DNA from: Virgibacillus_O xinjiangensis | GTDB lineage: Bacteria; Bacillota; Bacilli; Bacillales; Amphibacillaceae | DNA: 64,000 bases | Assembly (NCBI RefSeq): GCF_042643145.1 | Contig: NZ_JBHRSA010000046.1 | Coordinates: forward strand, 124,001 to 188,000 | Reading direction: 5' to 3' | In this document: positions 50,375-58,027 of the stretch, piece by piece | Numbering within the stretch: position 1 is the stretch's first letter | Layout: each line of letters starts with the position of its first letter | The notes under the pieces: model-generated | Told to the model about the DNA's origin: nothing | Seen by the model: the letters and a program-made list of their open reading frames with translations, nothing else | Databases searched by the model: none | Position numbers and translations under genes: made by a program

Positions 50375-50797
50375 ATGGATCAGAAAGATATTCAATCAAC
50401 TGTGGAAAAGATTCTTCAGGAGAGTTCGGTAGGGACCATGGCTACCATCAAAGAGGATAAACCACATTCCCGTTATATGACTTTTTATCATGAGGGCATG
50501 AAACTCTATACACCGACAAGCAAGGATACGGACAAAATCGATGAATTGGAAGCCAATCCTTACACGCATATTCTGATTGGGTATGAAGGGGAAGGATTCG
50601 GAGATGACTATGTAGAGTATCAAGGCAAAGTGAGCCTCAATGATTCCGAGGAAATGCGGAGTCGATTGTGGACACACGATATGGAGATGTATCTGGAAGG
50701 ACCGCATGACCCGAACTTCATCGTTCTTGAAATTGAGCCAGTTGCTGTTCGTCTAATGAATAAAACAGGACAGCCTCCACAAGAATTGGAGTTGTAG
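50375..50797 (+). CDS. General stress protein 26-like (pyridoxamine phosphate oxidase-like split barrel)
   Basis: A 140-residue protein of the YdaG/GS26 type: MDQKDIQSTVEKILQESSVGTM, then flavin-barrel strands SRYMTFYHEGMKLYTPTSKDTDKIDEL, HILIGYEGEGFGDDYVEYQG and FIVLEIEPVAVRLMN. The fold binds FMN or related cofactor; in B. subtilis the homologue is sigma-B induced with unknown function. ATG at 50375 has AAAAGGAG upstream, while the longer frame runs through a terminator and is rejected. Terminator after the stop. Confidence 0.85.
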   Translation: MDQKDIQSTVEKILQESSVGTMATIKEDKPHSRYMTFYHEGMKLYTPTSKDTDKIDELEANPYTHILIGYEGEGFGDDYVEYQGKVSLNDSEEMRSRLWTHDMEMYLEGPHDPNFIVLEIEPVAVRLMNKTGQPPQELEL

Positions 50798-50806
50798 GAG
50801 ATGAGG

Positions 50807-50841
50807 AAGCATACCCACATAATAGTTGGGTATGCTTTTTT
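50807..50841 (+). terminator. Intrinsic terminator
   Basis: A perfect 11-bp stem (50807-50817 with 50827-50837) running into TTTTTT. Confidence 0.93.
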
Positions 50842-50862
50842 AGAGTGAAAGGAGGATGAAAT

Positions 50863-51387
50863 ATGGATAAAGCAATATTTCTGGACCGGGATGGCGTCAT
50901 TAATGAAGTACTGACAGACCGGGTGACATTTGTGAACACCCCGGAAGATTTTCACCTGCTGCCTGGAACAGGTGAGGCAGTCCAACTTCTGAATGCTGCC
51001 GGCTACAAGGTATTTGTGGTGACGAATCAGGGAGGGGTCGGTCTCGGCTTCATGGCAGAAGAAGCATTGAGAGAGGTACATATGAAAATGCAGGAAGTTC
51101 TGCGGAAAGAAAACGCATTAATTGATGATATTGCTTACTGTCCTCATAAGCCCTATGCCAATTGTGCGTGCCGTAAGCCGAAGCCTCAGATGATACTGGA
51201 TTTAGCGGAGAAGCACCAGGTAAACCTGAAAGAAAGTTATATGGTAGGTGACCGTGAACCAGATATTCTTGCAGGAAGGGATGCAGGAGTAAGAACGATC
51301 CTGGTTGGTAATGGAGATTCTGGAGGAGTTGTTGCAGATTTTGTTTTTCCTGATTTACTAGCTGCTGCGAAGTGGATTGCCAGTTAA
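50863..51387 (+). CDS. HAD-IIIA phosphatase, GmhB-like (D,D-heptose 1,7-bisphosphate phosphatase family)
   Basis: A 174-residue HAD enzyme: motif I IFLDRDGVIN, motif II VVTNQGGVGLG, zinc-binding set CPHKPYANCACRKPKP, and motif IV MVGDREPDILAG. GmhB removes the 7- or 1-phosphate in ADP-heptose synthesis. In Bacillaceae without lipopolysaccharide it may serve S-layer or glycan heptose, or phosphorylated histidinol-like substrates. No heptose genes are adjacent. AAAGGAGG precedes ATG. Monocistronic. Confidence 0.9.
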   Translation: MDKAIFLDRDGVINEVLTDRVTFVNTPEDFHLLPGTGEAVQLLNAAGYKVFVVTNQGGVGLGFMAEEALREVHMKMQEVLRKENALIDDIAYCPHKPYANCACRKPKPQMILDLAEKHQVNLKESYMVGDREPDILAGRDAGVRTILVGNGDSGGVVADFVFPDLLAAAKWIAS

Positions 51388-51432
51388 GGGGGGCTGTTAA
51401 ACCAAGTCCGCTCCAATCTTAGCTGAAAGGTG

Positions 51433-51461
51433 TTGCGGGAATTTTGCATTATCTTTATAAT
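51433..51461 (+). promoter_or_regulatory. Sigma-A promoter of metA
   Basis: TTGCGG (51433-51438), a 17-bp spacer and TATAAT (51456-51461). The predicted leader is only about 30 nt, too short for an S-box or T-box. Confidence 0.65.
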
Positions 51462-51499
51462 AGTAAGCATTATCTGAGCAATCACAGGGGGAGATGCTG

Positions 51500-52408
51500 T
51501 TGCCAATAAATATACCGAAAGAACTGCCTGCTACGGAAGAGCTGAGACATGAAAAGATATTTGTCATGGATGAAGATCGTGCAAGGTCTCAAGATATCCG
51601 TCCACTGAATATACTGATCGTCAATCTCATGCCGGAAAAGGAACGTACGGAACTGCAGCTGCTTCGCCTATTGGGAAATACGCCGTTGCAAGTAAATATA
51701 TCTTTTCTGCGGATGAAGACACATGAAGCGAAAACTACCAGCAAATCCCATTTGGATACGTTCTATGAAACATTCAGTGAAGTTAAAGACCGCCGCTTTG
51801 ATGGAATGATCATCACTGGTGCTCCAATCGAACACCTTGCATTTGAAGAGGTGGACTATTGGGAAGAATTGACGGAAATCATGGAGTGGAGCAAGAACAA
51901 TGTAACCTCTGTCTTGAATATCTGTTGGGGGGCACAGGCCTGCTTGTATTATCACTATGGTATCGGCAAATTCCCGTTGCCGAAGAAGCTCTCGGGGATT
52001 TATCAGCATCAGGTTGCTGACCAGACCATCAATTTGGTTCGAGGGTTTGAAGATGTATTCAATGCTCCACACTCTCGTTATACTGCGGTTTCTATGGAAG
52101 AGATTGAGGAAGATCCTCGTCTACTGCTTCTATCTTCATCGGAAGAGGCGGGTGCATTCATCATCTTATCCAAAGATGAAAAGCATATTATGGTGACTGG
52201 GCACTTGGAATATGATGCAGACACGCTGGCGGAAGAATACGCCCGTGATCTTGATAAAGGACTGGATATTGATGTCCCAGAAAATTACTTTCCAAATAAT
52301 GATGTGAACCAAGATCCGTTGAATACTTGGAGATCCCATACACATCTGCTGTTTTCCAATTGGTTGAATTACTATGTCTATCAGCAGACTCCATACCAAT
52401 GGAATTAG
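51500..52408 (+). CDS. metA: Homoserine O-acetyltransferase (MetA/HTS family)
   Basis: A 302-residue MetA. Catalytic Cys142 is in VLNICWGAQACLYY, with IVNLMPEKERTELQLLRLL at the N-terminus and a His-Glu near VTGHLEYDADTL. Residue 111 is Glu (GAPIEHLAFEEVDYW); in this family Glu111 marks acetyl-CoA use and Gly111 succinyl-CoA use, so O-acetylhomoserine is the predicted product, the first committed step to methionine. TTG at 51500 gives the family start MPINIPKELPA, 8 nt after AGGGGGAG; ATG at 51494 touches that site. The next gene is the S-box-controlled methionine synthase. Confidence 0.94.
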   Translation: MPINIPKELPATEELRHEKIFVMDEDRARSQDIRPLNILIVNLMPEKERTELQLLRLLGNTPLQVNISFLRMKTHEAKTTSKSHLDTFYETFSEVKDRRFDGMIITGAPIEHLAFEEVDYWEELTEIMEWSKNNVTSVLNICWGAQACLYYHYGIGKFPLPKKLSGIYQHQVADQTINLVRGFEDVFNAPHSRYTAVSMEEIEEDPRLLLLSSSEEAGAFIILSKDEKHIMVTGHLEYDADTLAEEYARDLDKGLDIDVPENYFPNNDVNQDPLNTWRSHTHLLFSNWLNYYVYQQTPYQWN

Positions 52409-52417
52409 TGCTCCACT

Positions 52418-52445
52418 TTGCTTTTCAAGGGAAAAATGCTATTAT
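52418..52445 (+). promoter_or_regulatory. Predicted promoter of the S-box transcript
   Basis: TTGCTT (52418-52423), a 16-bp spacer and TATTAT (52440-52445), about 38 bp before the riboswitch. Confidence 0.45.
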
Positions 52446-52482
52446 AGTAGATATGAAATTACAGATAATTGAGTGAATTGTT

Positions 52483-52583
52483 TCTTATCCGGAGAGGCCG
52501 AGGGACTGGACCGATGAAGCCTCAGCAACCTGTCTTTCGACAAGGTGCTACGTCCAGCAAGCTGTATAAGCTTGAAAGATAAG
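52483..52583 (+). promoter_or_regulatory. SAM-I (S-box) riboswitch
   Basis: Conserved elements run in order: CTTATCCGGAGAGGCCGAGG, GGACTGGACCGATGAAGCC, TCAGCAACC, AAGGTGCTACGTCCAGCAAG and GAAAGATAAGAG closing P1. All S-box core pieces, including the kink-turn, are visible. A terminator hairpin follows, so SAM binding should stop transcription of the methionine synthase gene. Confidence 0.97.
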
Positions 52584-52600
52584 AGGGATAAACTGTTTCT

Positions 52601-52634
52601 ACAGGGTCTCTTCTTATGGAGAGGCCCTGTTTCA
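52601..52634 (+). terminator. S-box expression-platform terminator
   Basis: An 11-bp stem (52601-52611 with 52620-52630, one G-U) running into a TTTC tract, between the aptamer and the gene. Confidence 0.85.
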
Positions 52635-52666
52635 TTACATACAACTCAGAAGGAGAGGAATACATA

Positions 52667-53776
52667 ATGGCAGTAAAATTAGAGAAAAAAGCACCATTCA
52701 AAGGGGACCATGTGGGAAGCTTGTTGCGTCCGCAGAGGTTGAAACAGGCAAGATTGCAAAGAGCAAATGGAGAAATCACTGCAGAACAGCTGCGGAAAGT
52801 GGAAGACGAAGAAATCATCAAGCTGGTGGAAAAGCAAAAGGAAGCAGGATTGCAGTCCATCACCGATGGAGAGTTCCGCCGTTCTTGGTGGCATTTTGAT
52901 TTCCTGGAAAATCTTGTGGGTGTGAAAGGCTATGATTCAGGGAAAGGAATCACCTTTGACGGAATCCAAACCAAATCCCGTTCCATCAAAGTAATCGACC
53001 GAGTGGATTTTGATGAAAGCCACCCATTCCTGGACCACTATAAATTTCTACATAACCAGGTAGGAGATCAACATGTACCAAAGATGACCATTCCGAGCCC
53101 GAATATGCTCCTGCTTCGAGGAGAGATAGATGAGGATGCCTATGGAGTAGAAGCCATTCTTCCAGACTTGACGAATGCATACAGGAAAGCTATCCAAGCA
53201 TTTTATGAGGCTGGGTGCCGCTACCTGCAACTGGATGACACTTCTTGGGCTACTTTCTTATCGGAGAAAGGTCTTCAATCCCTTCGCGACAAGGGGTATG
53301 ATCCAGAGAAGCTGCGGGATCTCTTCACACGCGCCATCAATGAATCACTCGAGGGGCGTCCGGATGATATGCTGATCACCATGCACATTTGCCGCGGAAA
53401 CTACCGCTCCCATTATTTCAGTGAAGGTTCATATGCGGCTGTTTCCGAAATCATTTTCAGCCAGCTTCAGGTGGATGGGCTCTTCCTGGAATTTGATGAT
53501 GAGCGTTCTGGTGGATTCGAGCCTCTGAAGCATGTGAAAAGAGATGACCTCCACGTGGTTCTCGGCCTGATTACTACCAAGGTCGGGGAGATGGAAGAGA
53601 AAGAAGAAGTCAAGTCGCGGATTTCCAGAGCTGCCGAGTACCTGCCATATGAACAGCTTGCTCTAAGTCCACAATGCGGCTTCGCCTCCACAGAAGAGGG
53701 GAATGATATTTCAGAAGAGGACCAGTGGGCCAAGATCCGCCATGTCCTGGAAGTCTCCGGAGAAGTTTGGAAATAA
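52667..53776 (+). CDS. Cobalamin-independent methionine synthase family protein (YxjG/YxjH type)
   Basis: A 369-residue MetE C-terminal-domain-like protein. It has FKGDHVGSLLRPQRLKQAR, ITDGEFRRSWWHFDFL, CRYLQLDDTSWATFL, ITMHICRGNYRS and LALSPQCGFAST, supplying the zinc-ligating His/Cys and terminal Cys of MetE-type enzymes. B. subtilis yxjG and yxjH are also S-box controlled, and they are thought to make methionine from homocysteine with an alternative methyl donor. The frame opens in the terminator, but ATG at 52667 has AAGGAGAGG. Located downstream of metA and an S-box. Confidence 0.93.
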   Translation: MAVKLEKKAPFKGDHVGSLLRPQRLKQARLQRANGEITAEQLRKVEDEEIIKLVEKQKEAGLQSITDGEFRRSWWHFDFLENLVGVKGYDSGKGITFDGIQTKSRSIKVIDRVDFDESHPFLDHYKFLHNQVGDQHVPKMTIPSPNMLLLRGEIDEDAYGVEAILPDLTNAYRKAIQAFYEAGCRYLQLDDTSWATFLSEKGLQSLRDKGYDPEKLRDLFTRAINESLEGRPDDMLITMHICRGNYRSHYFSEGSYAAVSEIIFSQLQVDGLFLEFDDERSGGFEPLKHVKRDDLHVVLGLITTKVGEMEEKEEVKSRISRAAEYLPYEQLALSPQCGFASTEEGNDISEEDQWAKIRHVLEVSGEVWK

Positions 53777-53923
53777 GAAGATAGGTTAGAAGATAGACCG
53801 CATAGGAGCCTGGTTGCCCTTTGCAGTCTTCTGGTACCTAGGATTTACACTAATACGAGTTCCCGCCAGTTGGTGGGCATGCCTCCAACTCAGCTGAGTG
53901 AAAAAGATTGGCCAACTAACAGG

Positions 53924-53965
53924 AAAAACCGGACAGCAATTGACTGCTGTCCGGTTTTGTTTTTT
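53924..53965 (+). terminator. Intrinsic terminator
   Basis: A perfect 14-bp stem (53925-53938 with 53945-53958) and a T-rich tail. It lies 150 bp after the methionine synthase stop; the interval holds an imperfect dyad (53863-53885) but no gene. Confidence 0.9.
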
Positions 53966-54026
53966 CTTGGTATCTATCATTTTTGCTATACTAGACTGTA
54001 TGAAATGGAAATTGGAGTGAGCGCTC

Positions 54027-54434
54027 TTGCAAAAGTTCGTGAAAGTTATGCTGCATGTCTCGGTGCTATTCGGAATGTACTGGATAGGTACCCGTATTCA
54101 ACAAGCATTTGATTTGTTTATACCTGGGAGCGTCATTGGCTTGGTACTGCTGTTTTCTTTGTTGATGGCCGGGATTGTCAAACCCCATTGGGTAGATGAG
54201 GGAGCACAGTTCGTGGTCAGGCATCTTGCATTGTTTTTCATCCCTGCTACAGTAGGTATCATGAATTATTTTGGTTTATTTGAGGGGGCTGGCTTTATGC
54301 TGGTACTCATTGCACTGGGCAGTACCCTGGTAGTGATGGTCGTATCCGGCCATGTCAGTCAATGGCTGGCCCGCAGGAAGTATCGAGAAAACAGTGAGGT
54401 TAGCTACACGAAGGAGGAAGGCAGCCATGGGTAA
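54027..54434 (+). CDS. CidA/LrgA family holin-like protein
   Basis: A 135-residue protein with four membrane helices, starting at TTG with GGAGTG upstream. FDLFIPGSVIGLVLLFSLLMAG and VVRHLALFFIPATVGIMNYF are the CidA/LrgA signature. In staphylococci and bacilli the pair affects murein hydrolase activity, cell death and pyruvate/overflow metabolite transport. The gene overlaps the LrgB/CidB partner by 8 bp. No LytSR or CidR gene is adjacent, although an orphan LytTR regulator occurs 5.3 kb downstream. Confidence 0.9.
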   Translation: MQKFVKVMLHVSVLFGMYWIGTRIQQAFDLFIPGSVIGLVLLFSLLMAGIVKPHWVDEGAQFVVRHLALFFIPATVGIMNYFGLFEGAGFMLVLIALGSTLVVMVVSGHVSQWLARRKYRENSEVSYTKEEGSHG

Positions 54435-55116
54435 TATCTTCATAGGTCTCATCGCCTTCCTAGCAACCGTTACCGTCTATTATCTTTCCCTCCGGATCTA
54501 TTGGAGATGGACCTATACTTTTCTGGCTCCGGTGATCCCTTCTACCGTATTCATTGTGGTCTTTTTATTAGTATTCCAAATTCCTTATGAGACCTATATG
54601 ATTGGCGGGGGCTGGATTAACTGGCTGCTTGGACCAGCGGTGGTGGCGTTGGCATACCCTCTGTATGAACAGCGTGAAACACTGAAGCGGCTTACAGTAC
54701 CGATCCTGACTGGGACATTGACCGGAGCGGTTGCAGGTGTTGCAACCGGGCTCTTGCTGGCAAAGTGGGCTGGCGTGGACGAAACTATTATCTACTCCCT
54801 CATTCCTAAAAACTCCACCACCCCTGTAGCTATGGAAGTTGCTGCTTCTGCCGGTGGGATCAGGTCATTGGCCGCGGTGTTTGTCATGATTGCCGGGATC
54901 GGCGGCGCTATGCTTCATCGGTTGGTCCTGAAATATTCTGGTATTACGGATGAAGCGGGGAAAGGAGTCGGTGTCGGAAGTGCTAGTCACGCAATTGGTA
55001 CAGCCATTGTAATGGAACGAAGCAAAATGGAAGGTTCAGTGAGCACTATTGCAATGGTGGTCAGTGCTGTTGCCGTCTCAGTCATCACCCCATGGTTTAT
55101 CATGTGGTTGATGTAG
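54427..55116 (+). CDS. LrgB/CidB family protein
   Basis: A 229-residue protein with about seven hydrophobic segments. IPYETYMIGGGWINWLLGPAVVALAYPLY, LIPKNSTTPVAMEVAASAGGIRSLA and GVGVGSASHAIGTAIVMERSKMEGSVS are the classical LrgB blocks. It works with the upstream CidA/LrgA-like protein, perhaps as a pyruvate or small-acid transporter (as shown for B. subtilis PftAB/YsbAB). ATG at 54427 with GAAGGAGG is inside the end of the upstream gene. Without expression data it cannot be decided whether this is Cid, Lrg or Pft. Confidence 0.9.
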   Translation: MGNIFIGLIAFLATVTVYYLSLRIYWRWTYTFLAPVIPSTVFIVVFLLVFQIPYETYMIGGGWINWLLGPAVVALAYPLYEQRETLKRLTVPILTGTLTGAVAGVATGLLLAKWAGVDETIIYSLIPKNSTTPVAMEVAASAGGIRSLAAVFVMIAGIGGAMLHRLVLKYSGITDEAGKGVGVGSASHAIGTAIVMERSKMEGSVSTIAMVVSAVAVSVITPWFIMWLM

Positions 55117-55171
55117 CTGAGGATTGGCATGAGGATTCTTATATCAGCTGGAGAACTGATGGATCTGCTGC

Positions 55172-55966
55172 TTAAACCTGGATAATATAAGCATCTTTAA
55201 TACCACATTCTTTAATTCCTTGGAGATGCATTTCAGCAGCAAGTCTTTTGGGAAATGCTGGTGTCTGGACACGATACCAGTTCCTCCCCTGGATATGCAC
55301 TTTGCTGACGGATACATTGATGCTTGCTTTATGAAGTGTTGCAGACAGCAGCTGAGCATACTCTTTGTTATGGAATGATCCAGCGATAATCAAGTACTTA
55401 TCCTTGCTGGTTGAGCCTTTTTTGTTTAAGGAGAAGGCCTTCTCTAACCCTAGAACATGCCCTTCAGCCACCTGTCTATACCACTCATTGGTCCTCATTT
55501 TGGCGGCGTCTCCCGGATGATCGATAAACCCGTTTTCTGTAAGTAATGCAGGCATGTTTGTTTCCCTTAACACATGGAAATCAGCCGATTTGCTGCCTCG
55601 GTCCCTTAGACCTGCTGCCTTGGAAATCTCCTTATGCATCACTTGTTGAATACCTGCCGTTCTTGACCAGGGAGCCAATTGATGATAAATAAAATCCTCA
55701 TATCCGTTCCCCATACCCCCTGAAGCGTTACAATGAATCGAAAGGAAGAGGTCTGCCTTCCAACTGTTCGCTTCCTTCGTACGAGCGGCAAGACTTCTGC
55801 CCTCATATTGCGAACGGCTCATTTTTACTTTTACATCCCCATAGTTGTTTTGCAATAAGGATGTGATATGCGTGGTGATCGTCCAAACTACCTCTTTCTC
55901 TGTTAAACCATGGCCTACAGCTCCCGGGTCGTTGCCACCATGTCCCGGGTCCAGATAGATTTTCAT
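55172..55966 (-). CDS. cwlC: N-acetylmuramoyl-L-alanine amidase with SPOR domain, CwlC-like
   Basis: A 264-residue zinc amidase (Amidase_3, about 1-180): YLDPGHGGNDPGAVG with the first His, ESxxR-type EGRSLAARTKEANSW, ADLFLSIHCNASGG and the catalytic Glu in ALLTENGFIDHPGDA. A SPOR domain follows at about 190-264 (YLIIAGSFHNKEYAQLL). No signal peptide is present, as in B. subtilis CwlC, which lyses the mother cell late in sporulation under sigma-K. AAAGGAGGA precedes ATG. The length and domain order agree with CwlC. Confidence 0.92.
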   Translation of the reverse strand: MKIYLDPGHGGNDPGAVGHGLTEKEVVWTITTHITSLLQNNYGDVKVKMSRSQYEGRSLAARTKEANSWKADLFLSIHCNASGGMGNGYEDFIYHQLAPWSRTAGIQQVMHKEISKAAGLRDRGSKSADFHVLRETNMPALLTENGFIDHPGDAAKMRTNEWYRQVAEGHVLGLEKAFSLNKKGSTSKDKYLIIAGSFHNKEYAQLLSATLHKASINVSVSKVHIQGRNWYRVQTPAFPKRLAAEMHLQGIKECGIKDAYIIQV

Positions 55967-56099
55967 AGGATATTCCTCCTTTTATAACTATAATCGATTG
56001 GAAAGGCATGAAAGGGGGGTATCCGTTAATACAAATGGCCGCTCCTGCATCAGCGGCTGTGGTAAACTTAGATTCACTGAGGGTAAAAGGAGGATGTAT

Positions 56100-56948
56100 A
56101 TGACTTTTTCTATTGCCGGCTATGATCCGCAGACAAAAGAGTTGGGTGTTGCTGTACAATCAAAATTCATCGGGGTAGGTTCTGTGGTTCCCTGGGCAGA
56201 GGCGGGTGTGGGTGCTATAGCGACCCAGGCGTTTGCCAACCCGGCTTATGGACCGGAAGGGCTCGCTCTTTTAAAAGAGGGAAAGACTGCACAGGAAGCG
56301 ATTGATTTGCTGATAGAGCGTGATGAAGGAAGAGAAGACAGGCAGGTGGGGATAGTAGATGCTCTGGGAAGAGCAGCTACATTTACTGGTGGAAAATGCT
56401 TCAACTGGGCAGGAGGCATTACTGGTGAGCACTACGCTGCGCAAGGAAATATCCTTGTGAACGAAGAGACGGTAAAGGCGATGGGAGATACATTTGAGAA
56501 TACTTCACGACCATTGGCAGAGCGCCTGCTGCTTGCGTTGGAGGCAGGTCAGCAAGCTGGTGGGGATAGTAGAGGGCAACAGTCTGCTGCTGTTTATGTG
56601 GTAAAGGAACAGGGAGGTTACCTTGGAGCAAATGACCGTTATATAGATTTGCGGGTGGACGATCATAAGGAGCCAATCAAGGAACTGATCCGGATCTATC
56701 ATCTCCATCAACTATACTTCGGTACTACAGAGGCTGAAAATATACTGAAGATCGAAGGAGAGGTTCGACAAGAAATTGCCAACCAGCTTTACCGGTTGGA
56801 GTATACGGATACAGCACAGATGGATGAAGATACCCTGCATGAACGGTTGACAGCATTTATCCATACCGAAAATTTTGAAGGCAGGGAACTGGATAAAGGT
56901 AAAATTGACAAGGAAGTCCTGGATTTCATGAAAAGCTGCGGAGGTTAA
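56100..56948 (+). CDS. DUF1028 family protein
   Basis: A 282-residue protein with the DUF1028 core: MTFSIAGYDPQTKELGVAVQSKF, GVGAIATQAFANPAYGPEGL, RQVGIVDALGRAATFTGGKC and AAQGNILVNEETV with later GGDSRGQQSAAV. The fold is Ntn-hydrolase-like and in some organisms is encoded near amidohydrolases, but no activity is proven. A C-terminal extension (about 210-282) is helical and resembles putative peptidoglycan-binding-type tails in this family. ATG at 56100 is 6 nt after AAAGGAGG; the longer frame is not used. Confidence 0.88.
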   Translation: MTFSIAGYDPQTKELGVAVQSKFIGVGSVVPWAEAGVGAIATQAFANPAYGPEGLALLKEGKTAQEAIDLLIERDEGREDRQVGIVDALGRAATFTGGKCFNWAGGITGEHYAAQGNILVNEETVKAMGDTFENTSRPLAERLLLALEAGQQAGGDSRGQQSAAVYVVKEQGGYLGANDRYIDLRVDDHKEPIKELIRIYHLHQLYFGTTEAENILKIEGEVRQEIANQLYRLEYTDTAQMDEDTLHERLTAFIHTENFEGRELDKGKIDKEVLDFMKSCGG

Positions 56949-56955
56949 AATAGAT

Positions 56956-56986
56956 AAAGGGAAAGCCGTAACAGGCTTTCCCTTTT
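56956..56986. terminator. Bidirectional terminator
   Basis: A perfect 12-bp stem (56956-56967 with 56974-56985) between the convergent DUF1028 and LLM genes. Confidence 0.85.
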
Positions 56987-56994
56987 CAGGTCAT

Positions 56995-58005
56995 TCAACG
57001 GTTGGACAATCCAATTTCCTCTGCGATCAAGCGGTAGCTTTTCCTCTTTTGGTCGATATCTGTTTCTAGAGATACAAGCATGATTTCGTCTGCCTGGTAG
57101 GTTTCTTGCAGTTCCTTCAGTTTCAACGCAACCTTGTCCGGTGTACCGATGATCATCCTTTTGCGGTTTCTCTCGATGATTTGGTCTTCCAATCCTACCG
57201 GCTGATGGTTTCTGGCCATATCAAAGGTAGGGAAGCCGCTAATTTTTTTCTCGTTTGCCATATATAAGAGAGAAAGGTCGTGCACGCTTGCTATTTTCTC
57301 TGCCTCCTCTTCTGTCTCCGCAGCGGCGGCAAACACTGCGACAATGACTCTTGGTTGCTGCTGTTTTTTGTCGGGTTTGAAATGATCCCGGTAATGTCGG
57401 ACAGCGTCAGGTCCGTCCTTGGGAGTAATAAAGTGGGCATAAACAAAGGACAGCCCGTTTTCAGCAGCAAATTTTGCTCCATTTATACTGGTGGCAAGGT
57501 GGAAAACTTCAGGTGCACTTGCTGTGAGCGGGTTGGCCGATACTCCTGAAAGCCAATGGTCATCCGGCAGGTCGTCGTATAGAAAATGATGGAGATCCTT
57601 TACTTTATCTGGATAGCTTTCAGTTCCTCCCGTGGAATGGCCGTAGTGGATGGCCCTGGAGGATGCAGGCCTTCCACCTGCCGCCCTTCCTATCCCCACG
57701 TCGATTCTACCTGGCTCCAGTGCTTCCAGAATACGGAAGTTCTCGGCAACTGTGTAAGGACTGTAATGCGGCAACATGACGCCCCCTGTACCAATATGGA
57801 TTGTCGATGTCCTGGCTGCCAAATAAGAGGCCAGCATTTCTGGGGAAGAACCCGCAAAAAAGGCTTCGTTATGATGCTCAGACACCCAAAAACGGTGGTA
57901 TCCCGATTTCTCTGCATCCTCAGCCAGCAGTACAGTGTTTCTAAGTGCTTCTGCCTGTGATTGTTCTACTTGAACTGGTGACTGGTCCAAAATGCTCAAC
58001 TTCAT
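56995..58005 (-). CDS. LLM class flavin-dependent oxidoreductase
   Basis: A 336-residue bacterial-luciferase-like monooxygenase (YwcH/YddN-like single-domain group). It starts MKLSILDQSPVQVEQSQAEA, with YHRFWVSEHHNEAFFAGSSPEML, HIGTGGVMLPHYSPYTVAENFRIL and the RIDVGIGRAAGG segment. Such enzymes use FMNH2 from a partner reductase to oxidise small molecules including sulfonates. ATG at 58005 has AAGGAAG upstream. It lies 22 bp after the antiporter stop and is probably co-transcribed, with no obvious functional tie. Confidence 0.9.
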   Translation of the reverse strand: MKLSILDQSPVQVEQSQAEALRNTVLLAEDAEKSGYHRFWVSEHHNEAFFAGSSPEMLASYLAARTSTIHIGTGGVMLPHYSPYTVAENFRILEALEPGRIDVGIGRAAGGRPASSRAIHYGHSTGGTESYPDKVKDLHHFLYDDLPDDHWLSGVSANPLTASAPEVFHLATSINGAKFAAENGLSFVYAHFITPKDGPDAVRHYRDHFKPDKKQQQPRVIVAVFAAAAETEEEAEKIASVHDLSLLYMANEKKISGFPTFDMARNHQPVGLEDQIIERNRKRMIIGTPDKVALKLKELQETYQADEIMLVSLETDIDQKRKSYRLIAEEIGLSNR

Positions 58006-58027
58006 TTGGTAAACTTCCTTTTCCTGC

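Noticed and set aside
50173..50376. 67-codon minus-strand frame in the gap before the GS26-like gene
   Set aside because: It reads across the terminator T-run and a ribosome binding site of the opposite gene, has no start signal and no family match.
53863..53885. Imperfect dyad AGTTGG...CCAACT as a possible operator or repeat unit
   Set aside because: Two central mismatches, no gene start close by; could be part of a dispersed repeat but I cannot show a second copy in the window.
53786..53980. 64-codon minus-strand frame
   Set aside because: It overlaps the perfect terminator stem; the coding appearance comes from the inverted repeat.
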